DNA from: Pseudomonas sp. stari2
Lineage (GTDB): Bacteria > Pseudomonadota > Gammaproteobacteria > Pseudomonadales > Pseudomonadaceae
Assembly (NCBI RefSeq): GCF_040760005.1
Contig: NZ_CP099760.1
Location: forward strand, 2,723,501 to 2,787,500
Direction: 5' to 3'
DNA: 64,000 bases
Under the pieces are notes generated by a model that searched no databases, was not told the origin of the DNA, and was given only the letters and a program-made list of their open reading frames with translations. Shown piece by piece: positions 57,174-64,000 of this stretch (the stretch's first letter is position 1; every line of letters begins with the position of its first letter). The translations under genes were made by a program, and so were the position numbers.

Positions 57174-59204
57174 ATGTCTGCCCGTTTTCCCTCCTTCCCG
57201 CCAAGCCTGCTGGCCTCTGCGCTGCTGATCGCATCCCCCGCGTTCGCTGCCGAACCCCTCGAGCTGCAACCCCAAGTCATCACTGCCAACCCACTGGGCA
57301 GCCAGACTCTGGCTTCGCCCTCGACGGTGTTGAGCGGTGATGACCTGACGCTTCAGCAGAAGGGCAGCCTGGGCGAAACCCTGAACAAGCAGCCGGGTGT
57401 GTCGTCCTCCTACTTCGGGCCGGGTGCCAGTCGTCCGATCATTCGCGGACAGGACGGCGATCGCATCCGCATTCTGCGCAACGGCGTCGGTGCGCTGGAC
57501 GCCTCGTCGCTGTCCTACGACCACGCGGTGCCGCTGGACCCGATCAACGTTGACCGCATCGAAATCGTCCGTGGCCCGGCCGCGTTGCTCTATGGCGGCA
57601 GCGCCATCGGCGGGGTGGTCAACACCTTCGACAACCGCATCCCGACCGAAGCCATCGACGGCATCCACGGCGCCGGCGAGCTGCGCTATGGCGGCGCCGA
57701 CACCACCCGCAGCAGCGCGGGCAAACTTGAGGCCGGCAACGGTCAGTTCGCCCTTCACCTGGACGCCAGCGCCCGCGAGTTCAATGACCTGAAAATCCCC
57801 GGCTATGCCAAAAGCAGCCGCGAACGGGCGGGGGACGATGGCGATTCCAGCAAGCATCGTCTGGCCAACAGCGACGGTCGTCAGGACGGCGGCGCGGTGG
57901 GCGGTTCCTACACTTGGGATGACGGTTACGCGGGGCTGTCTTACAGCAACTACGACTCCAATTACGGCTCACCGGCCGAAGACGACGTGCGGATTCGCAT
58001 GCAGCAGGAGCACTACGCGTTCGCCTCGGAAATACGCAACCTCGAAGGGCCGTTCAGCTCGGTCAAGTTCGACGCCGGCTACACCGATTACCAGCACCGT
58101 GAAATCGAGGGTGGCGAGGTCGGCACCACGTTCAAGAACAAGGGTTACGAAGCGCGGGTCGAAGCCCGGCACCAGCCGTTGGGGCCGTTCAACGGGGTGA
58201 TCGGCGCGCAGGTCAGTCGTAATGAATTCTCGGCACTGGGCGAAGAAGCCTTCGTGCCGCACACCGATACCAACGCCGGTGCATTGTTCGTTCTGGAAGA
58301 GCTGCAAGCCACGGATCGCCTACTGTTCACCCTCGGCGGTCGTCTGGAACACACCACGGTCGACCCGGACGCCAAAGGCAACGAGCGCTTCGCCAATGCC
58401 GACCGCTCCAGCAGTTTCACCGCTGGCAGTCTGTCGTCCGGAGCGGTGTATACGCTGACACCGATATGGTCGGTTGCTGCCACGCTGGGCTACACCGAGC
58501 GGGCGCCGACGTTCTACGAGTTGTACGCCAACGGCGCCCACGTCGCGACCGGCACTTATGAAGTCGGGGATGCGGGTCTGTCGATGGAGAAAGCCGTCTC
58601 CAGCGATCTGGCATTGCGTTTCGACAATGGCACGCACAAGGGCAGCGTCGGCGTGTTCTACAGCCACTTCTCCAATTACATCGGCCTGCTCGGCACTGGT
58701 CGCACGCTCAATGATGAAGGTGAAGAAGACGCCGCCGGCATTCCCGAATACGCCTATTCCGGTGTTCGTGCGCGCTTCAGCGGCATTGAAGCTCAGGATC
58801 GCTGGCAGCTCGGCGAGAGCGCCTATGGCAAGTTCGCGCTGGAATTGTCGGGGGATTACACCCGCGCCAGGAACCTCGACAACGGTCAGGATCTGCCGCG
58901 CATTGCGCCGCTGCGCTTGAACACCGGGTTGCTGTGGGAGCTGGATCGCTGGCAGGCACGGATCGATGTGGAGCACGCCAGTTCCCAGCATCGGGTGCCG
59001 GACAATGAAAGCAGCACCGATGGCTATACCACGCTGGGTGCGAATGTGGGTTATCACTTCGACGTCGGCCAGAGCAAATGGCTGGCCTTCGTCAATGCCG
59101 AGAACCTGACCAACCAGACCGTGCGCTACGCCAGCTCTATCCTGCGCGACATTGCGCCGGCAGAAGGGCGAAGCATTCAGGTGGGATTGCGCACCACCTT
59201 CTGA
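57174..59204 (+). CDS. znuD: TonB-dependent outer membrane receptor, ZnuD-like (zinc)
   Basis: The 676-residue protein has a signal peptide (LLASALLIASPAFAAEPL), a plug domain (LGETLNKQPGVSSSYFG ... RPIIRGQDGDRIRILRNGV; INVDRIEIVRGPAALLYGG) and a 22-strand barrel ending in the aromatic GLRTTF. The plug sequence is of the ZnuD type rather than siderophore receptors, and a Zur box lies upstream, so zinc or a zinc complex is the likely ligand. The start at 57174 sits directly before the signal; an upstream ATG at 57126 would put 16 residues in front of it. Confidence 0.87.
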   Translation: MSARFPSFPPSLLASALLIASPAFAAEPLELQPQVITANPLGSQTLASPSTVLSGDDLTLQQKGSLGETLNKQPGVSSSYFGPGASRPIIRGQDGDRIRILRNGVGALDASSLSYDHAVPLDPINVDRIEIVRGPAALLYGGSAIGGVVNTFDNRIPTEAIDGIHGAGELRYGGADTTRSSAGKLEAGNGQFALHLDASAREFNDLKIPGYAKSSRERAGDDGDSSKHRLANSDGRQDGGAVGGSYTWDDGYAGLSYSNYDSNYGSPAEDDVRIRMQQEHYAFASEIRNLEGPFSSVKFDAGYTDYQHREIEGGEVGTTFKNKGYEARVEARHQPLGPFNGVIGAQVSRNEFSALGEEAFVPHTDTNAGALFVLEELQATDRLLFTLGGRLEHTTVDPDAKGNERFANADRSSSFTAGSLSSGAVYTLTPIWSVAATLGYTERAPTFYELYANGAHVATGTYEVGDAGLSMEKAVSSDLALRFDNGTHKGSVGVFYSHFSNYIGLLGTGRTLNDEGEEDAAGIPEYAYSGVRARFSGIEAQDRWQLGESAYGKFALELSGDYTRARNLDNGQDLPRIAPLRLNTGLLWELDRWQARIDVEHASSQHRVPDNESSTDGYTTLGANVGYHFDVGQSKWLAFVNAENLTNQTVRYASSILRDIAPAEGRSIQVGLRTTF

Positions 59205-59252
59205 TCAGCCCTGCGCCAGCATCCCGCGAACCGCGTGACGCTGGCGTCGACA

Positions 59253-61463
59253 TCAGCTCGACTGAACGGTTTCGTCTTCCGGGAGTTCCTCCCGCAGATC
59301 CTGTTGCCCTGGCAGCTCGGTGATCACGCTGAAATCCGTGACCTCCACCGCCCCCAGCCCATAACCCAGCAAATGGAACGAGAAGGCCTTGCGCGGTTGC
59401 GGGTTGTCGAAACTGAAATCCATTTCCAGCGGCTGGTCTGCCGTGGCGACCATTTCCGACGGCAGGCCCAGTTGCACGTCCTGTTCGAACTCCTTGGCCT
59501 TGAGCTGGATGTACGCCACCTGCTGCGGGTCCATCGAGCGCACGGTCAGGCGCACGCGAGTGTGCGAGCCCTTGGGCATTTCCAGGTACTGCGCGCCGAT
59601 CAGGTTGTCGGCCCAGTCATCCTTGATCTGCGCTTGCAGCGGGATGATGTTGTCGCTGCCGAACTGATAGCGCTGGTTCAGCGGAGTGCGCAGCAGCGAC
59701 AGGTCCAGAGCATCGGCGCGGGCCGCAATCTGCCGCGCATTCTGGCCGCTGGCATTGCCCTTGAACGTCGCGCTTTCGGCGATGAAGCCTTCGCTGGCGT
59801 AGGCGCGGCAGCGTCGCGGCATGTCGCATTCGGTGAGGATGCCGTGGCCGTCGTGGTAGCGCAATTTGCCGTTGGTGAAGGACATGATTTCGCGCCCGGT
59901 GTCGTAGTCGCGAAACAGCGAGCGGCCGCTGAGTGCGGCAGGCACCGGCAGGTCAAAGTAATCGAGGATCGATGCGCTCAGATCGACATGCCCGTAGACC
60001 CCGGCATTCAGGTGCGGCAACTGGGCCTGTTCCGGCGCCAGGGTCAGGTTGAAGCCCCAGGACGACGCCAGCCGCACGCCATCGATGCCATGGGATTCGT
60101 CCGAGGTGATCACCACCAGCGTGTCTTTCAGCACGCCCTGACGTTCGAGGCCGCTGAGGAACTCGTCCAGTGCGTCGTCCAGATAGCCGACGGCCGCCTG
60201 TTTCGGTGTGTCGTAGCGTTGCAGGTAGTCTTCCGGCGCGGAGTAGGGCTGATGGGTGCCGACGGTCAGCAGGGTCAGCATCCACGGCTTTTTCTGTTTC
60301 TTCAGTTGGCCGACATAACCCAATGCGCCTTCGAAGAACGCCTTGTCGTCTTTGCCCCATGGAAATTCCAGGTAGTTGGCGTTGCTGAACCACTCGAGGC
60401 CATGGGTCGCATCGAAGCCGATGTGCGGCATGATCTTGTCTTTGGCCATGAAGCGCAGACCGGCGCCTTGCAGGTAGTGAGTGCTGAAACCGTGCTGGCG
60501 CAGTTGGGCCGGCAGGCAGGCCTGGTTGCGTTCATTCTGGGTCAGCATTTCCACGCCTTTGGGCGTGCCGTTGTTCAGCTTGTCGTAATCGCCGCAAAGC
60601 ATGGCGTACAGGCCGCGAATGGTCTGGTGCGTGTGCAGCACGTAGTCCGGCGTGTTCATGCCGCGCTCGGCCCAGCGGCTGAGCTTGGGCATCAGGTCTT
60701 CCTGATAATGGCTGCCGATGGCCTCGCGATTGGCGCGGATGTAGGCGCCGGGAATGCCTTCGACGGCAACGATCAGCACGTTGCGCGCCTGACCTTTAGC
60801 GGCCAGTAATGAGTGGCCGTTCAAGTCGAGGTCGGTGAGCCCGGCCATCGATGGCGCGGGTACTTCGCTGCCACCTTCCAGCCATTCTTCGGCCTGCATC
60901 TGCGCGTCGGCCACCTGCGCGGCGAGCAACTGATGCGGCAGGTTGTACAGACGCCATGGGTCGGCGTCGCTCGGCGAAAGATTCTGTGCGCCCCAATGGG
61001 CGGCGAACAGCAACACCGGTGCCGACCACACAGCGCGGGGCAGGGCCGGGGCAGGAGTTCCGCGGTTTGCCCACTGCGTCGCCAGCCATAGCAACACGCC
61101 CAGCAGCAATGCACCGGCCACTCCTGGATGGGCGAAGCCGCCGCCGGTGGAGTTCTCGACGAATTGCGGGTCGATCAGGTAATGCAGGTCCTGGGGATTG
61201 GGCAGGCGCCCGACCGCGCTGACCAGTTCTGCTGTCGCCACCGCCAGCAAACCCCAGAACACCAGCACTGGTAGCCCTAGCCACCACGGTCGGCGATGTA
61301 GCAGGACCACCAGCAGGCTGCCGATGGCCAGGTCCGAAAGATAACCGAACAGGCTCGACCAGCCGAGTGCCGCACGCAGGCACACCGGCACGATCAGTAC
61401 CAGAAAAATCAAAGAGAGAAGACGGGCGTCGGGGTGCCGAAGCCGTTGAAAAAGAGCGCTCAC
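59253..61463 (-). CDS. LTA synthase-like sulfatase-family membrane enzyme
   Basis: The 736-residue protein has five N-terminal helices, then an extracytoplasmic alkaline phosphatase-superfamily domain: VLIVAVEGIPGAYIRANRE for metal binding, HTHQTIRGLYAMLCGDY with the Thr that would form the covalent intermediate, LLTVGTHQPYSAPEDY and VVITSDESHG. This is the layout of LtaS and of phosphoglycerol or phosphoethanolamine transferases. Pseudomonas has no lipoteichoic acid, so the product may be osmoregulated glucan or another envelope glycan. It starts with GTG at 61463 behind GGAAGG. Confidence 0.85.
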   Translation of the reverse strand: MSALFQRLRHPDARLLSLIFLVLIVPVCLRAALGWSSLFGYLSDLAIGSLLVVLLHRRPWWLGLPVLVFWGLLAVATAELVSAVGRLPNPQDLHYLIDPQFVENSTGGGFAHPGVAGALLLGVLLWLATQWANRGTPAPALPRAVWSAPVLLFAAHWGAQNLSPSDADPWRLYNLPHQLLAAQVADAQMQAEEWLEGGSEVPAPSMAGLTDLDLNGHSLLAAKGQARNVLIVAVEGIPGAYIRANREAIGSHYQEDLMPKLSRWAERGMNTPDYVLHTHQTIRGLYAMLCGDYDKLNNGTPKGVEMLTQNERNQACLPAQLRQHGFSTHYLQGAGLRFMAKDKIMPHIGFDATHGLEWFSNANYLEFPWGKDDKAFFEGALGYVGQLKKQKKPWMLTLLTVGTHQPYSAPEDYLQRYDTPKQAAVGYLDDALDEFLSGLERQGVLKDTLVVITSDESHGIDGVRLASSWGFNLTLAPEQAQLPHLNAGVYGHVDLSASILDYFDLPVPAALSGRSLFRDYDTGREIMSFTNGKLRYHDGHGILTECDMPRRCRAYASEGFIAESATFKGNASGQNARQIAARADALDLSLLRTPLNQRYQFGSDNIIPLQAQIKDDWADNLIGAQYLEMPKGSHTRVRLTVRSMDPQQVAYIQLKAKEFEQDVQLGLPSEMVATADQPLEMDFSFDNPQPRKAFSFHLLGYGLGAVEVTDFSVITELPGQQDLREELPEDETVQSS

Positions 61464-61863
61464 AAAAAAGACCTTCCAGCCATCAAACCGTCATAAAAGT
61501 GTGGGCGATGATACCAAGCGTGGGCTGTCTGATCGCCCTTTTAAACACGAGACTGATCCGCAGGCGAACGCGTATACGATCTGGTCGAATTGCCTGAAGC
61601 CTTGACCTGCGTTCGTATCAACGGAAGGGAAGGCCGTTTTCGGCCCCAGCGAAACAGGGGATTAATTGTTTCAGGCTGTTTATTGCGCCTTTGACACGCG
61701 ATACCTGAGGCTATGAAGTCTGGTGGAAACGGCTAAGCACTGGTCATCGAACGCCATGATGAAGGCCACTCTTTATGGACAGGGTGATGGCCACTCAGTA
61801 GCATTCGCGCCTTCGGGATCTGCTTTATTCACGTGGTCCGGCGTGAACCCTCAAGGAGTCGAC
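61464..61863. other. Intergenic region between the LtaS-like gene and the 173-residue gene
   Basis: This 400-base gap has no convincing gene. A possible promoter TTGACA (61691-61696), 15 bases, TATGAA (61712-61717) points to the next gene, but the spacer is short. The reading frame of the next gene is open back to 61723 without a ribosome site. Confidence 0.4.
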
Positions 61864-62385
61864 ATGCGTAAAAGTGCCAATGGTGACAATCCCACAGTGG
61901 TGACGCTGGTGAACGGTGAAATCCGCCGCGAAACCCACATCAGCTTCAGCTCGGCTTCGATCATCAATGGCGAGATTCGGGTCCAGTCTGTGGAAGGCAA
62001 CCAGATCCAGGTGCAAATGCCGGGTATGGATGTCGCCTTGCGTTTTGATCTGGATGGCGTTCAGCAAGTGCCAAATGTTGAACCTGAACCGATCGAAGAC
62101 AAACAGACGCCTGCCGGCAAGTCCTTGTCGGTGTTCAACTGGAAGACGTTGCTGATCACCTTTTTTCTGTGGTTTTTTGTGGGTTTGTTTTCAGGAACGC
62201 TGGGATTTTTCATGGCCGCGGGTTATTTCGGTTACCAGTGGCGGCAGGTGGTCAAGCGCAAGAAGCTGCTGTTGAATGGACAGTCACTGCCGCCAGCCTC
62301 CACTCAAGCGCAAGATCACGCTCAAACCAATACTTCAAAGCTATCCAGGCAGAACGTGCGTGATGCGTTGGCGCGTCATCGTTGA
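61864..62385 (+). CDS. Hypothetical single-pass membrane protein
   Basis: A 173-residue protein with about 75 soluble N-terminal residues that look like a small beta fold (PTVVTLVNGEIRRETHISFS, IIRVQSVEG-type strands), one long hydrophobic segment (LLITFFLWFFVGLFSGTLGFF, possibly a hairpin), and a basic, Gln/Ser-rich tail. ATG 61864 follows AAGGAG by five bases. I do not recognise the family. It ends seven bases before the convergent XRE regulator gene. Confidence 0.7.
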   Translation: MRKSANGDNPTVVTLVNGEIRRETHISFSSASIINGEIRVQSVEGNQIQVQMPGMDVALRFDLDGVQQVPNVEPEPIEDKQTPAGKSLSVFNWKTLLITFFLWFFVGLFSGTLGFFMAAGYFGYQWRQVVKRKKLLLNGQSLPPASTQAQDHAQTNTSKLSRQNVRDALARHR

Positions 62386-62391
62386 ATTCGA

Positions 62392-62595
62392 TCACATGAC
62401 GCTTTGTCCATCATCGAAAATGCTTTCAATCGGCATTTCGAACGTTCGGGCAATCTGAAAGGCCAGGGGCAGGCTTGGGTCATAGCGTTCGTTCTCGATC
62501 GCATTGATGGTCTGGCGCGAAACGTTGAGGCGTTCGGCCAGATCCACCTGCGACCACTTGCGCTCGGCGCGCAGTTCCTTGAGGCGGTTTTTCAT
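62392..62595 (-). CDS. Small XRE-family helix-turn-helix regulator
   Basis: The 67-residue protein is almost entirely an XRE/Cro-C1 DNA-binding domain: MKNRLKELRAERKWSQVDLA ... LNVSRQTINAIENERYDPSL. It is like the short regulators that sit in pairs with a small membrane protein gene in many bacteria. ATG 62595 overlaps the TGA that ends the remnant membrane gene upstream. The frame is also open upstream to 62796, so a 134-residue fusion could be made. Confidence 0.82.
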   Translation of the reverse strand: MKNRLKELRAERKWSQVDLAERLNVSRQTINAIENERYDPSLPLAFQIARTFEMPIESIFDDGQSVM

Positions 62596-62796
62596 TGGTA
62601 ACGACGCCGGGCGATACGCAGGCCGAATGTGCGGGGCGCCGACAGTTTCCAGAAAACCGTAAGTGAACGTCAACAAAGCCGAGGCCGCGAACGCAAAGCC
62701 CAAGGCTTCGAACTGGATCCGCAGGTACATTTCATCGAGGCGGCGCATGTCACGCACGACCGTCCAGCAGAACAGCCCGACCGGAATCATCGGCAC
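62592..62796 (-). pseudogene. Remnant of a small membrane protein gene upstream of the XRE regulator
   Basis: The segment encodes PMIPVGLFCWTVVRDMRRLD ... ALGFAFAASALLTFTYGF, two-thirds of a typical four-helix membrane protein that normally precedes such XRE genes. The expected N-terminal helices are absent (a stop lies directly upstream at 62797-62799). After GAPH the frame changes: a second frame gives GLRIARRRYQ and a stop overlapping the regulator's ATG, which looks like the genuine C-terminal end. A 5-prime truncation and an internal deletion or frameshift are inferred. Confidence 0.6.
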
Positions 62797-62943
62797 CTAT
62801 TCTGATGCCATCTGCCATACATCCGTTGCACCTGTAGTCCGCAAACCCCCGTCTATAGTGACAAGGCTGTGCGAAACGGGTGGCGTATCCATATCTTGAA
62901 AGAGGGGGCGCCGAGAAGACAGGTTGTCTATCAGGAGATCGTC

Positions 62944-63360
62944 ATGAGCCAGATCGAAAAAGTCCTCTACACCGCAAAGACCCACACCACCGGCGGACGT
63001 GACGGTGCGTCGCGCAGTTCTGACGGGATTCTCGATGTGAAGTTGTCGTCCCCCGGCACCAACGGCGGTGGGACCAATCCGGAACAACTGTTCGCTGCCG
63101 GCTGGTCGGCATGCTTCATCGGCGCGATGAAAGCGGTGGCGGGGCAGCAGAAGATCAGCCTGCCAGCGGACCTGGCGGTGGATGCCGAAGTGGACCTGGG
63201 CACCAACTCGGGAGGGTATCTGTTGCAGGCACGGCTCAATGTGAGCCTGCCGGGCATGGAACGCGGCGCGGCGCAGCAACTGGTGGATGCGGCGCATCAG
63301 GTGTGCCCGTACTCCAAGGCCACGCGCAACAATATCGAAGTCGAGTTGAAACTGGTCTGA
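62944..63360 (+). CDS. ohr: Organic hydroperoxide resistance protein
   Basis: The 138-residue OsmC-fold protein has both active-site cysteines, Cys57 in GWSACFIGAM and Cys121 in VCPYSKATRNN, and the N-terminal signature EKVLYTAKTHTTGGRDGASRS of Ohr. It reduces organic hydroperoxides using a lipoylated partner as thiol donor. The start at 62944 follows CAGGAG. No ohrR gene is adjacent, unlike in P. aeruginosa, so its regulator lies elsewhere. A strong terminator follows. Confidence 0.94.
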   Translation: MSQIEKVLYTAKTHTTGGRDGASRSSDGILDVKLSSPGTNGGGTNPEQLFAAGWSACFIGAMKAVAGQQKISLPADLAVDAEVDLGTNSGGYLLQARLNVSLPGMERGAAQQLVDAAHQVCPYSKATRNNIEVELKLV

Positions 63361-63371
63361 CATTCAGATGC

Positions 63372-63416
63372 AAACGGGGCGGCATGATCGTCGATCTTAC
63401 CGCCCCGTTTGTTTTT
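63372..63416. terminator. Bidirectional Rho-independent terminator
   Basis: AAACGGGGCGG (63372-63382) pairs perfectly with CCGCCCCGTTT (63400-63410), followed by a six-T run. It separates convergent ohr and the copper chaperone gene. Confidence 0.88.
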
Positions 63417-63443
63417 TGAAGCCGTAAAGCCGTCAGCCGGCGA

Positions 63444-63923
63444 TCAATGCATCTTGCTGTGATCGTGGCCTTCCATGTTGGTCAGCGAGCGCACCGGCGC
63501 CTGGACTTCGATGGCTTGCTTCTCGCCCTTGGCGTTTTCCACGGTCAGGGTCAGCGGCACGGTGTCGCCTTCCTTCAGTTGACCCTTCAGGCCCATCAGC
63601 ATTACATGGTAGCCGTTCGGATCGAGCTTCACAGCCTTGCCGGCCGGCAGGTCGACCGCGTTGACCGGGCCCATGCTCATCACGTCGTTCTTCATGGTCA
63701 TTTCGTGGATCTGCACGTCCTTGGCCACTGGCGATGCAACGCTGAGCAGCTTGCTGTCGCTGTCGGCGGTGACGGTCATGAACGCGCCGCTGGCCGACTG
63801 GCTTGGCACGGTTGCACGGACCCAGGCGTCATCGACCTTGGTCTGCGCGGAAACCTGGAAGGCCAGGCCCAGCAGGGACAGGCCCAGTGCGGCACGTTTG
63901 ATGTTGTTCAGAAAAGGGTTCAT
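63444..63923 (-). CDS. Periplasmic copper chaperone PCu(A)C
   Basis: The 159-residue protein has a signal peptide (ALGLSLLGLAFQVSAQTK) and the copper(I) site HEM ... M ... HVMLMGLK of the PCu(A)C family, which delivers copper to cytochrome c oxidase or periplasmic partners. The C terminus MEGHDHSKMH adds further possible metal ligands. ATG 63923 follows GGAGG and overlaps the TGA of an upstream frame (TGATG), which suggests an operon extending past the window. Confidence 0.9.
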   Translation of the reverse strand: MNPFLNNIKRAALGLSLLGLAFQVSAQTKVDDAWVRATVPSQSASGAFMTVTADSDSKLLSVASPVAKDVQIHEMTMKNDVMSMGPVNAVDLPAGKAVKLDPNGYHVMLMGLKGQLKEGDTVPLTLTVENAKGEKQAIEVQAPVRSLTNMEGHDHSKMH

Positions 63924-64000
63924 CAGCAGACCTCCATGACGGTTTGCAAATCTTCCGTACACTCTTGTGCAGAAAGCGATTGGGACAGACCCACGCGCAG
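63923..64000 (-). CDS. C-terminal end of an upstream gene (partial)
   Basis: On the minus strand a frame is open from the window edge to TGA at 63925-63923, 25 codons (ending LQTVMEVC), and its stop shares one base with the start of the copper chaperone gene. Stop-start overlap supports a real, coupled upstream gene in the same operon. The fragment is too short to name, and an open frame of this length can occur by chance. Confidence 0.4.
   Translation of the reverse strand: MRVGLSQSLSAQECTEDLQTVMEVC

Overview
The window is about 62-63% GC, gene-dense chromosome of a fluorescent-group Pseudomonas. Reasons: gene order from 27226 to 42962 (fabI, a peptide ABC transporter with two binding proteins, mltD, gloB, methyltransferase, rnhA, DUF2388, dnaQ, Orn/Lys/Arg decarboxylase) and from 46895 to 54473 (DUF1853, nadK, phosphoesterase, rhomboid, yeaC, DUF2797, pepN) follows the core Pseudomonas order as I recall it from P. 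aeruginosa PAO1; a bphO-bphP phytochrome operon and a DUF6124 gene also fit. No tRNA, rRNA, CRISPR array, insertion sequence or prophage was seen.

Layout. 1-5000: end of moeA, an outer-membrane mipA-like gene broken by one in-frame stop, a GFA-fold gene, then a LysR regulator, an agmatine-deiminase-like enzyme and a polyamine-type binding protein. 5000-12500: adaptive alkylation response (ada-alkA), a VOC protein, two LysE exporters, the heme oxygenase-bacteriophytochrome operon and a PfpI-like protein. 12500-16320: a DUF6124 gene behind a long, highly structured leader, an AraC regulator, a PhnB-like protein, and a ppyR-like/nnrS nitrosative-stress operon preceded by three NorR-type boxes and a sigma-54 promoter. 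16320-27200: methyltransferase, two diguanylate cyclases, a chloroperoxidase-like hydrolase divergent from an acetoacetate decarboxylase-like/DJ-1 operon (the two transcripts start from matched MerR-type promoters), and an iorA-iorB-cytochrome c oxidoreductase operon. 27200-43000: the conserved fabI-npp-mltD-gloB-rnhA-dnaQ-ldcA block. 43000-54500: GNAT, LysR, FMN reductase, an orphan arsB, and the nadK-to-pepN operon. 54500-64000: katG, a zinc-type TonB receptor with a Zur box, an LtaS-like sulfatase-fold enzyme, small unknown proteins, a decayed membrane gene in front of an XRE regulator, ohr and a periplasmic copper chaperone.

How it works together: much of the accessory content is stress and detoxification (alkylation, peroxide, organic hydroperoxide, nitric oxide, aldehyde-like compounds, arsenite, copper) plus nutrient capture (polyamines, peptides, zinc). 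The most informative non-coding signals are the NorR/sigma-54 promoter (14762-14875), the paired MerR-type promoters (19617-19733), the Zur box (57066-57088) and the multi-hairpin leader (about 12600-12860). All functional names rest on reading motifs and context; no database search was run.
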